Origin: Verrucomicrobiota bacterium
Lineage (GTDB): Bacteria > Verrucomicrobiota > Verrucomicrobiia > Opitutales > Opitutaceae
NCBI GenBank assembly: GCA_016235555.1
Contig: JACRKC010000063.1
Location: forward strand, 1 to 60,770
DNA length: 60,770 nt
Direction of reading: 5' to 3'
A model generated the notes under the pieces. That model did not search any database and was not told the origin of the DNA. It was given only the letters and a program-made list of their open reading frames with translations. The number at the start of each line of letters is the position of its first letter. Within the stretch, counting starts at the first letter, position 1. Below, one piece after another: positions 34,862 to 42,644 of the stretch. The translations under genes were made by a program, and so were the position numbers.

Positions 34862-36172
34862 ATGTCCGCTCACCCCACCTTTCGCGAGGCGCTGCGCTTC
34901 TGGTGCAAGCTCGGCTGGATCAGCTTTGGCGGTCCGACCGGGCAGATCGCGCTCATGCACACGGAGCTGGTGGAAAAGAAGCAATGGATCGGCGAGCGGC
35001 GGTTTCTGCACGCCCTCAACTTTTGCATGCTGCTCCCGGGGCCGGAGGCGACCCAACTGGCGGCGTATTGCGGGTGGTTGTTGCATGGGACGCGGGGTGG
35101 AATCGCGGCGGGGGTGTTGTTCGTGCTGCCGGGAGCGGTCGTGCTGTGGGTTTTGAGCGTGGGGTATGTGTGGTATGGCGCGCTGCCGGGGGTGACGGCG
35201 ATTTTTGCCGGACTGAAGCCGGCGGTGGTGGCGATTGTGGCGGCGGCGGTGCTCCGGATCGGGCAGCGGGCGTTGCAGGGCGGTGTGAGGTGGGCGATCG
35301 CGGCGGGAGCGTTCGCGGCGATCTTTTTTGGGAAGGTGCCGTTTCCGGCGATCATGGTCGGGGCGGCGGTGGTGGGATTGGGGTGGAGCGCGTTGCCCGC
35401 AGGGAGCTGGGTGGGAGCGAGGGAGAAAAGCGCGTCCGGAGTAACGCGGTCCACCCCGGTGATCGACGATGCAGATGAGGCGCCGGCGCACACGCGGCCG
35501 TCGTGGGCACGGGCCGCGAAGGTGCTGGCGGTTTGCCTGGTGCTGTGGGGCGCGCCGGTGATCGCGGCGGGGCTGTGGCAGGGATGGGACGGGGTGCTCG
35601 TGCGCGAGGGAGTGCTTTTCAGCAAGGCGGCGATGGTGACGTTTGGCGGCGCCTACACCGTGCTGCCCTATGTGGGGCAACAGGCCGTGGAAAATCACCA
35701 GTGGCTCACGGCGGCGCAGATGCTCGACGGGCTGGGGCTCGCGGAGACGACGCCGGGGCCGCTGATCATGGTCGTGCAGTTCGTGGGCTTCCTCGGCGGG
35801 TGGCACCAGCCGGCGCCGCTCGGGCCGCTCGCGATGGCGACGCTCGGTGCGGCGATGACGACGTGGACGACGTTCGTGCCGTGCTTCCTGTGGATCTTGC
35901 TGGGCGCGCCGCACATCGAGCAGCTGCGTGGTCATGCGCGGCTGAATGGCGCGCTTGCGGCGGTGACGGCCGCGGTGGTGGGCGTGGTCTTGAATCTCGC
36001 GGTGTGGTTCGGCGCGCAGGTGTTTTTCCCGCGGGGCGTGGCGGGAGGCGTGGAGTGGCTGGCGGTGGCGGTGACCGTGGCGGCCTTCGTGGCGATGCAG
36101 TTCTGCCGCGTCGGCATCGTCCCCGTCGTGCTCGCGAGCGCGATCGTGGGGTTGGGGTGGAGTTGGTGGTAA
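34862..36172 (+). CDS. chrA: Chromate transporter
   Basis: A 436-residue membrane protein of the long (two-domain) CHR family. The first CHR domain starts FREALRFWCKLGWISFGGPTGQIALMH and includes PGPEATQLAAYCG. The second starts FSKAAMVTFGGAYTVLPYVGQQAVE and includes LAETTPGPLIMVVQFVGF. ChrA proteins export chromate with proton or sulfate antiport. A soluble linker of about 30 residues (VIDDADEAPAHTRPSWARAAK) joins the domains. The divergent start faces the glycosyltransferase gene; no metal-responsive regulator is next to it. Confidence 0.92.
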   Translation: MSAHPTFREALRFWCKLGWISFGGPTGQIALMHTELVEKKQWIGERRFLHALNFCMLLPGPEATQLAAYCGWLLHGTRGGIAAGVLFVLPGAVVLWVLSVGYVWYGALPGVTAIFAGLKPAVVAIVAAAVLRIGQRALQGGVRWAIAAGAFAAIFFGKVPFPAIMVGAAVVGLGWSALPAGSWVGAREKSASGVTRSTPVIDDADEAPAHTRPSWARAAKVLAVCLVLWGAPVIAAGLWQGWDGVLVREGVLFSKAAMVTFGGAYTVLPYVGQQAVENHQWLTAAQMLDGLGLAETTPGPLIMVVQFVGFLGGWHQPAPLGPLAMATLGAAMTTWTTFVPCFLWILLGAPHIEQLRGHARLNGALAAVTAAVVGVVLNLAVWFGAQVFFPRGVAGGVEWLAVAVTVAAFVAMQFCRVGIVPVVLASAIVGLGWSWW

Positions 36173-36243
36173 TGCCGACGCGCGATCCGTCGACACTTAC
36201 CTGCCATTCGCGTTCGTCTCATCGCGAGGGCGCGCTGGAATCA

Positions 36244-36269
36244 GCGCGTTGAGGGCAACGCGCTCCACC
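36244..36269. repeat. GCGCGTT...AACGCGC hairpin (half element)
   Basis: GCGCGTTGAGGGCAACGCGC followed by TCCAC is one hairpin of the GTGGAGCGCGTTG family, seen also at 40361-40393 and, as an outer doublet, at 53913-54033. It lies between ChrA and the stop of the large Ig-type protein. Confidence 0.6.
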
Positions 36270-36273
36270 GCGG

Positions 36274-39200
36274 TCACGGGAGATCGTAGACTTCGACCAT
36301 CGCCAAGCCGGTGGTGTTGCTCACGCCCGCCCCAGCGGGCAAGCCGCTGACCTGGGCGGTGTAGCTGCCGGGCGGGAGCGTGACGATGAGCGCGGCGTCG
36401 CGGCTGTTGTCGGCGAGGGCGAAGGCGCCGACGCTGGCGAACGCGGTCTTCAGCGCGGTGGCGCTCGCGGCGCCGGCGGCGGGCGAGCCCCAGTCGTCGT
36501 TGCTGGCGACGGTGGCGTTGGCGGCGTCGAAGAGATCGAGCTTGGGATTCGCGAGCGTGCCGGTGAGGCCGAAGCCGGCGAGGGCGGGGCCGATGCCGCG
36601 GATGAGCACGCGGCGCGGTCGCGGGCCGCTGAGGTTGAAGCCGGCGATGAGGACGTTGGCGCCGGTGCCGACCTGCGCGCGGCAGGAGAGATTCACGAGC
36701 GTGCTGGGCGAGGCGTCGGCTTCGTAGACTTCGACGAGCGAGACGCCGGTCGCGGCGGCGCCGGTGCCGCTGCCCGCGACCTGCACGGTGTAGCTGCCGG
36801 GCGGGAGCGTGACGAGGGCGGCGGCGTCGCGGCTGCCGTCGGGGAGAGCGAAGGCGCCATGCGCGGCGAACGCGGCCTTGAGGCCGAGGGCGTCGGGCAC
36901 GTCGCCCCAGTTGTCGTTGCCGACGATTTTTTCGCCGGCGGCGTTGGCGATCGAGAGCACGGGGTTGGCGAGCGTGCCGCCGACGCCGAGGGCGGCGAGC
37001 GCGGGGCCGGCGGCGCGGACGAGGAGGGTTTTCGGTTTGGTGCCCGCGACGGTGAAGCCGGGGATGACGACGTTCGCGCCGGTGCCGACGTTGGCGCGGG
37101 CGGAGAGATTGACGAGTCCGCTGAACTCGAGCGAGAGCGAGGCGGTGGCGCTCTGCGCGGAGCCGGCGGTGTTGCTCGCCACGCAGTAATAGTCGCCGGC
37201 GTAGGCGGCGGTGATGTCGTTGAGCGTGAGGACGGGGGCGTCGGTATTGCAGAACTCGCCGCCACGGAAATACCACGTATATGTCAGCGGGCTCGCGCCG
37301 GTGACGGCGGCGGTGAGCGTGGCGCTGCCGCCGAGGCGGGCGCGCGCGCTTTGCGGCTGGGTGGTGAAGGCGGGCGCGCTGGCCGCGGCGGCGACGACGA
37401 GATCGAGTGTGGTGGCGGCGGAGCCGGCGGTGTTGTCGGCGAAGATCGTGATGGCTCGGCGTCCGGCGGACGTGGGCGTGCCGGAGATGACGCCGGTGGT
37501 GGCGTCGAGCGTGAGACCGGCCGGGAGCAAATCGGCGCGGTAGGCGGCGGGCGAGTTGGTCGCGGCGAGGCGCAGCGAGAAGGCGGTGCCGACGCGCGCC
37601 TGCGCGGTGAGGCGCGAGGCGAAGACGGGGGCGCGGGAGGGGGCGCGGTCGTTGAGTTCGGCGTAGTTGATGTAGCCGATGAACATCTCCTCGCTCGTCT
37701 GCTCGCCGAAGCGGACGGTGGCGCCGGGGTTGGGGTTGGCGGGATTTTGCGCGGAGTTGTCGAAGCCGCCGCTCACGGTGATCGAGGTGCCGGCAGGGAG
37801 GCGCTTGGGCGCGACGAGGCGGTAGTTGGACTGCCACGCGAAATCGTATTGCGGGACGTTGACGAGCGTCTCGCTGGTGCCGTCGGCATAGTTGGCGTCG
37901 AACTTCATGCGTTTGCCGCGGAGGTGCATGTGGGGGTTGAGCTCGTAGAGGAGCACGTCCTTGGTGGCGGAGGGCGTGAAGGTCGCGGACACGGCGTGGT
38001 CGCGGGCGCCGGGCGGGATGGAGAACAGCACGTTGTTGGCGGCCTTGGTCTGGAGTTCACGCTCGGGCGGGCTGGCGTGGAAATAAAATCCGATCTGCGT
38101 CTGATCGGTCTCGGGCCGGCCGGTGGGCGTATAGTGCATCTGGAACGTGACGAGGCCGCCGGCGCGCAGGAATTTTCCGGTGCTTTCGGGATAGTAGTCC
38201 TGTTGCAGGCCGGGCACATAGCCGGCGAAAAACCCGCCGAGGCCGCCGCTCGCGAGCAACACGTCGAGCAGTGAGCCGTCGAAGACGAGGGCGTGATGCA
38301 CGACGCGGGCGTTGCCGGGGCGCACGACGGTGGCTTTGAGCCATTTGTCGGTGGTGGTGGGCGCGGCGAGCGTGATGTAGCGGTAGTCGATCACGCCGGT
38401 GGCGGGCAGCGTCTGGTTGGGAATCGTGAGCACGAGATCGGGCGGGCCGAGCGGCCAGTCACCGCCCGGCGGCGGCGCGGCGATGGCGAGGGGATCGGCG
38501 GTGGTGGCGCTGCCGCGCGGGGCGCCGGCGCGGGCCCACGTGTAGAGCGTGGAGGCTTCGGCGGGCGTGAGCACGGAGGAGTTGGCGAACACGCCGAACT
38601 GGGCGTCGGCGTGCCACGGGCTCATGCGTTTCACGAGGAGATCGGCGCGGATCTGGAGGGCGCGGGAGGCGAGGTCGTCGAATTTCGCGTAGACGTGCGG
38701 GGCGATGTTGCCGGGGGAGTGACACGACACGCAGCGGCGGAGCACGACGGGCGCGACGTCGGTGGCGTAGTCGGGCGTGGTGGCGGGCGGGAGGGCGAGT
38801 TCGCGCGCGGTGGCGGGGAGCGGCACGGTCGCGGGTGAAGGCGTGCGGCCGGCGAGGACGGCGGCGACCGCGTCGGCGGCGTAGTTGATCGTGGGCGCGT
38901 CGAGGGAGGTGGAGAGCGCGTTGTCGAGCGGGCCGCGGTAGGCGACGGTGAAGAAGGCCGGCGCGGTGACGCTGACGACGATGGTTTCGAGCTGGCGCGT
39001 GGCGCCGAGTTCGGCGGCGACGATCTGGGCATCGTCGAGGAGGACGGGTGTGTCGTTGGCGAAGAGCGTTTGCTCGGCGGCGAGGACGGCGCGGCTGGCG
39101 GCGAGGTTGGAGTCGATCTGCCAGATCGTGACCTGATTGGCGGGGAAGCGGGAGCGCAGGGCGCGGAGCGCGGCGGCGGTCTGGAGTGCGCGCGGGTGGC

Positions 39201-39435
39201 CGGTGTCGGTGAAGACGAGCACGACGGCTTTGGCGGTGGACTCGTAGGAGAGGTTGCGCGTGGTGCCGGTGTGATCGGTGAGGCGGAAGTCGGGCACGAA
39301 ATCGCCGGGGGCGAGGGCGCCGGCGGTGGCGGCGAGCGCGCGGGTGTCGGGCGGACGCGTGTGGTCCATCGCGGGGAGCGCCGCGACGAAACAAAGGCAC
39401 GCAGCGGCCAAGGAAGTCAGGCGTGGGAAACGCAT
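36274..39435 (-). CDS. Secreted multidomain protein: redoxin, CxxCH, monooxygenase-like, Ig and tandem modules
   Basis: A 1053-residue protein with a signal peptide (MRFPRLTSLAAACLCFVAALPA). In order: a thioredoxin/peroxiredoxin-like domain (40-195) in which the usual CxxC is absent (TDTGHPRALQTAAALR); a c-type heme motif RRCVSCHSPGN (235-239); a copper type II ascorbate-dependent monooxygenase-like region with PHMHLRGKRM (about 503); a putative Ig domain (610-690, SGTPTSAGRRAITIFADN); an Ig-like domain (695-785); then two copies of a 130-residue module ending VEVYDLP at the C-terminus. The longer open frame upstream is antisense. Redox cofactors suggest an electron-transfer or oxidative enzyme outside the cell. 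It is divergent from the FecR-like gene. Confidence 0.8.
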   Translation of the reverse strand: MRFPRLTSLAAACLCFVAALPAMDHTRPPDTRALAATAGALAPGDFVPDFRLTDHTGTTRNLSYESTAKAVVLVFTDTGHPRALQTAAALRALRSRFPANQVTIWQIDSNLAASRAVLAAEQTLFANDTPVLLDDAQIVAAELGATRQLETIVVSVTAPAFFTVAYRGPLDNALSTSLDAPTINYAADAVAAVLAGRTPSPATVPLPATARELALPPATTPDYATDVAPVVLRRCVSCHSPGNIAPHVYAKFDDLASRALQIRADLLVKRMSPWHADAQFGVFANSSVLTPAEASTLYTWARAGAPRGSATTADPLAIAAPPPGGDWPLGPPDLVLTIPNQTLPATGVIDYRYITLAAPTTTDKWLKATVVRPGNARVVHHALVFDGSLLDVLLASGGLGGFFAGYVPGLQQDYYPESTGKFLRAGGLVTFQMHYTPTGRPETDQTQIGFYFHASPPERELQTKAANNVLFSIPPGARDHAVSATFTPSATKDVLLYELNPHMHLRGKRMKFDANYADGTSETLVNVPQYDFAWQSNYRLVAPKRLPAGTSITVSGGFDNSAQNPANPNPGATVRFGEQTSEEMFIGYINYAELNDRAPSRAPVFASRLTAQARVGTAFSLRLAATNSPAAYRADLLPAGLTLDATTGVISGTPTSAGRRAITIFADNTAGSAATTLDLVVAAAASAPAFTTQPQSARARLGGSATLTAAVTGASPLTYTWYFRGGEFCNTDAPVLTLNDITAAYAGDYYCVASNTAGSAQSATASLSLEFSGLVNLSARANVGTGANVVIPGFTVAGTKPKTLLVRAAGPALAALGVGGTLANPVLSIANAAGEKIVGNDNWGDVPDALGLKAAFAAHGAFALPDGSRDAAALVTLPPGSYTVQVAGSGTGAAATGVSLVEVYEADASPSTLVNLSCRAQVGTGANVLIAGFNLSGPRPRRVLIRGIGPALAGFGLTGTLANPKLDLFDAANATVASNDDWGSPAAGAASATALKTAFASVGAFALADNSRDAALIVTLPPGSYTAQVSGLPAGAGVSNTTGLAMVEVYDLP

Positions 39436-39535
39436 GGGTGGAACGGGCAGGAACCAAAAGCGTTCGGGGCGGCTTTGTCGACCAGCGAGCGGCAAATGGG
39501 ATGGCGGGGGCGGCGGCGGGCGATAGAGTGGCGCC

Positions 39536-40237
39536 ATGAAATTTGTGCTTACGCTGGTGGCGGGTGCCGTGGCGGCGGCCGGGGTGGTGGCGCAGGGGCC
39601 CGCAGCGAAGGTGATCCAGGCGCAGATCGTGGCGGCGCAGGTGAAAGGGGAAGTGGAGATGCGGGTGGGGTCGGAACTGCGCGCGCTGAAGACGAGCGAG
39701 GTCGTGCCGCAAGGAGCGCGCGTGCTGACGGGAGCGGATTCGAGCGCCGTGCTGGTGTTTTCCAACGGAGTGACGCTCAGTCTCGCGGCGGAAACAGAGT
39801 TGGCCATCGAGCAGTTTTTGCAGGATCCGTTTTCGGCGGCGACGACCGTGGCCGGCGCGAAGCAGGAGCCGACGGTTTCGAAGACGCTGCTGAATCTGTT
39901 TCGGGGCGAAATCGTGGGTCAGACGCCGCAGCTCAATTTCGCGCAAGGCTCGGCGTTCGGTGTCCGCACCGCGGTGGGCGTTTTCATGCCGCCTGCGCGC
40001 GGCACGCCCGAGGCGGGCGAATTTCGCGGCGGAGTGTTTCGACTGCGGTGGGGGCGACCGGACGCGGCCGGTGGGATTCGGCTCGTGGCTTCGGCGGGCG
40101 GCAGTCCGTGGGTGTTTCTTCAGCCGACTGGAGGAGAGGCGAAGTCGATCATCATTCCGCCGGGGCAGCAGATCGAAATTGGGGTCGGGGTTGAGGTGAA
40201 ACGCGCACCGATTTCGCCGGTCCCGAGTGGCAAGTAG
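39536..40237 (+). CDS. FecR-domain-like exported protein
   Basis: A 233-residue protein with a signal peptide (MKFVLTLVAGAVAAAGVVAQ). The middle, VKGEVEMRVGSELRALKTSEVVPQGARVLTGADSSAVLVFSNGVTLSLAAETELAIEQF, is a FecR-type domain: small beta-strands around a charged/turn-rich core. No membrane anchor besides the signal is apparent. The neighbouring large proteins are also exported, so a cell-surface role is likely. FecR domains in this group commonly occur in envelope proteins, not in sigma-factor signalling. Confidence 0.75.
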   Translation: MKFVLTLVAGAVAAAGVVAQGPAAKVIQAQIVAAQVKGEVEMRVGSELRALKTSEVVPQGARVLTGADSSAVLVFSNGVTLSLAAETELAIEQFLQDPFSAATTVAGAKQEPTVSKTLLNLFRGEIVGQTPQLNFAQGSAFGVRTAVGVFMPPARGTPEAGEFRGGVFRLRWGRPDAAGGIRLVASAGGSPWVFLQPTGGEAKSIIIPPGQQIEIGVGVEVKRAPISPVPSGK

Positions 40238-40244
40238 GTCTGAC

Positions 40245-40345
40245 ACCAATTGCCCAATGCTTTTGGACTGTAGGCCCGGCCGCTGGCCGGGCTTACCCGG
40301 CCAGCGGCCGGTTCTACAACAAAGCAAAAGTCCAAGAGCTCCCGG
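40245..40345. repeat. Nested element: outer CAATTGCC-type arms, inner GTAGGCCCGGCC palindrome
   Basis: The inner element runs 40270-40317 (GTAGGCCCGGCCGCTGGCC to CGGCCGGTTCTAC). Outer arms are ACACCAATTGCCCAATGCTT (40245 region) and the inverse AAAGTCCAAGAG...GATTGGTAT (to 40345). The GTGGAGAAGCGCGTTGG hairpin at 40361-40393 follows and extends to within 4 bp of the next gene's stop. Confidence 0.65.
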
Positions 40346-40360
40346 CGATTGGTATGAGGT

Positions 40361-40393
40361 GGAGAAGCGCGTTGGGGGCAACGCGCTCCACCT
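40361..40393. repeat. GTGGAG-footed GCGCGTTG hairpin
   Basis: GTGGAGAAGCGCGTTGGGGG and the inverse CAACGCGCTCCACC form a hairpin with a GTGG foot. It sits 4 bp from the stop of the Ig-type protein and could terminate that transcript. Confidence 0.65.
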
Positions 40394-40396
40394 TGT

Positions 40397-42565
40397 TCAG
40401 GGCAACTCGTAAATCTCCACGAGGGCGACGCCGGTGGTGTTGCCGATGCCGCTGATCTGGGCGGTGTAGGTGCCGGGCGCGAGCGTGGCGACGAGGGCGG
40501 CGTCGCGGGAGGTGTCGTTGGCGAAAGCGAAGGCGGCGACGGAGGTGAAGGCGGCTTTCAGTTCGGCGGTGCCGGCCGCGCCGGAGGCGGGCGAGCCCCA
40601 GTTGTCGTTTTCGTTGATCTTGGTGGAGCCGGAGTAGATTTCCAATTTCGGGTCGAGGAGGGCGCCGCCGACGCCGAAGGTGCCGAGCGTCGGGCCGACG
40701 GCGCGGATGAGGACGCGCACGCTCGACTGGCCGCCGACGGCGAAGCCGGCGATGAGGATGTTGTCGCCGGTGCCGACCTGGGTGCGGGCGGAGACGTTGA
40801 CGAGACGCGGAGTGGTGGCGGTGAAACTCGCGGAGGGAGTCGCGTCGTAGATTTCGGCGAGGGCGATGCCGGTGCCGTTGTTCTTGCCGACGATCTGGAT
40901 GGAGTAGGAGTTGGGGGCGAGGGCGGGGTTGTAGATGGCGGAGTCGCGGATGGGCGTGCCGGCGAGGGCGAAGGCGCCGACACTTCCGAAATCGAAGGCG
41001 CCGGACCAGTCGTCGTTCGTGGCGACGGTGGACTGGCCCTGGAGCACGGTCATGACGGGATCGGCGAGGGCGCCGCCGACGCCGAAGGCGCCGAGGGTGG
41101 GGCCGATGGCGCGCGCGAGCACGGCCTTGGGGCCGGAGGTGGCGGCGCCGCCGAGGCCGAGGCCGACGATGAGGGTGTTGTCGCCGGTGCCGGCGCCGGT
41201 GCGGATGGACATGTTGGCGAGCCGGCCGGCGAACGCGGCGGGAATGAGCGTGAGGGCGACGGGCGTGCTGGTGGTGGTGCCGAGGGAGTTGGTGATGCGG
41301 ACGGCGTAGTTGCCGGCGCTGGCGGCGGTGACGGTCGCGATGGTGTAGGTGGCGGCGGTGGCGCCGGCGATGGCGCTGTTGTCCTTGCGCCATTGGTCGG
41401 TGTTGCCGCCGCCGGCGGCGGCGACGCTGAACGTGGCGGAGCGGCCGAGCACGGCGTTGGTGGCGAGCGGCGCGGTGGTGATCGAGGGTGGGACGGGGAA
41501 CGTGAGCGCGGGCGCGGTCGACTCGGCGAGGGTGATGATGTTGCCGCCGGCGCTGGCGCCGCCGAAGACGTTGCCGGCGGTGACGTAGCGGCCGGCGCCG
41601 AAGGCCATCTCGTTGTAGGAGGCGAAGAGCGCGCCGGTGATGGTGGGCCAGAGGCCGAATTGGGCCCAGTTGCGGCCGTCGAGGCCGGCGAGGAAATAGC
41701 CGGGCCCGGGGGCGAGGTAGCGACCGTTGATGGCGAGGATGGTGGCCGTGCCGCCGGGCGTGGTGTTGGCGCGGGTGACGGTGGTGAAGGTGGTGCCGTC
41801 GGTGCTCACGGCGTTGTTGCCCTGGCTGTAGAAGAACCACGTGCCGTCGAGATACTCGACGCGGTAGCCGCCGAGCTGGGAGAAGAAGGGCACCTGGGTC
41901 CAGGTGGAGCCGTCGGTGCTGGTGACGACGCCGCCGGCGCCGTTGGTGGTGGCGAACCAGCGGCCGCCGCCGTAGGCGATATCGAGATACGAGTAGATGC
42001 CGGCGAGCGGCGTCGGGTGCGCGGTCCAGGTGGTGAGGTCGGCGGAGCTGGCGATGGTGGAGCCGGCGGCGGAGTAGTAGCGGCCGTTGACAAAGATAAG
42101 TTCTGCAAACGAGGACGCTTCGGCGTAGGCGAGGTTGGTCCAGGTGACGCCGTCGGTGCTGGTGTGGACGAAGCCGGCGCGCGCGGTGGTGGTGCCCGAG
42201 CCGGTGAAGCCGGCGGACATGATGATGAAGCGGCCGTTCAGGAAGCGCACACGCGAGTAGCCGGGGGTGGAAAGGCCGGCGTTGAGGGTGCGCGCGGTCC
42301 ACGTGAGGCCGTCGGGGCTCGTGGCGTAGCGGAGGGCGCCGTTGGCGACGACGGAGGTGGTGACGAACACGCCGTTGCCGAAGACGATGCTGGTGAAATC
42401 GGAGTAGCCGGAACCGAGGCCGTGGGGGACGATGGACCAGGTGGGCTGGGTCTGGGCGAGGCCGACCGTGGCGAGACCGAGGGCGAGAATGCCGGAGGCC
42501 CGCCGCAGCCGCGGAGCGGGGAGAAAACGAAAAAGGCGGGGACGCGCGTGGGTGTGGTTGGGCAT
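40397..42565 (-). CDS. Secreted BNR-like/Ig protein with tandem C-terminal modules
   Basis: A 722-residue protein with a signal peptide (GILALGLATVGLAQ). Residues about 35-355 hold repeated exposed units of the form TSPDGLTWTART, TSTDGVTWTNLAYAEAS, TSTDGSTWTQVPF and STDGTTFTTV, like BNR or photosystem-assembly-factor beta-propellers. An Ig-like domain follows (about 357-440, WRKDNSAIAGATAATYTIATVTAASAGNYAVRI). Two copies of a 130-residue module end VEIYELP at the C-terminus. Similar modules end the 36274-39435 protein. This fits a surface or secreted adhesion/degradation protein of Opitutaceae. No catalytic site is visible. Confidence 0.75.
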   Translation of the reverse strand: MPNHTHARPRLFRFLPAPRLRRASGILALGLATVGLAQTQPTWSIVPHGLGSGYSDFTSIVFGNGVFVTTSVVANGALRYATSPDGLTWTARTLNAGLSTPGYSRVRFLNGRFIIMSAGFTGSGTTTARAGFVHTSTDGVTWTNLAYAEASSFAELIFVNGRYYSAAGSTIASSADLTTWTAHPTPLAGIYSYLDIAYGGGRWFATTNGAGGVVTSTDGSTWTQVPFFSQLGGYRVEYLDGTWFFYSQGNNAVSTDGTTFTTVTRANTTPGGTATILAINGRYLAPGPGYFLAGLDGRNWAQFGLWPTITGALFASYNEMAFGAGRYVTAGNVFGGASAGGNIITLAESTAPALTFPVPPSITTAPLATNAVLGRSATFSVAAAGGGNTDQWRKDNSAIAGATAATYTIATVTAASAGNYAVRITNSLGTTTSTPVALTLIPAAFAGRLANMSIRTGAGTGDNTLIVGLGLGGAATSGPKAVLARAIGPTLGAFGVGGALADPVMTVLQGQSTVATNDDWSGAFDFGSVGAFALAGTPIRDSAIYNPALAPNSYSIQIVGKNNGTGIALAEIYDATPSASFTATTPRLVNVSARTQVGTGDNILIAGFAVGGQSSVRVLIRAVGPTLGTFGVGGALLDPKLEIYSGSTKINENDNWGSPASGAAGTAELKAAFTSVAAFAFANDTSRDAALVATLAPGTYTAQISGIGNTTGVALVEIYELP

Positions 42566-42644
42566 GACGGCCCAGCGTAGCGCGAAGCGTCGCCGCTCAG
42601 AATACGCAAACGTGCGTAGGTGGACGCGAGCGGAGAGACGCGGA

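Noticed and set aside
38459-40381. A 640-residue minus-strand frame across the FecR-like gene
   Set aside because: It has arginine/proline-rich shadow composition and conflicts with two well-supported exported proteins.
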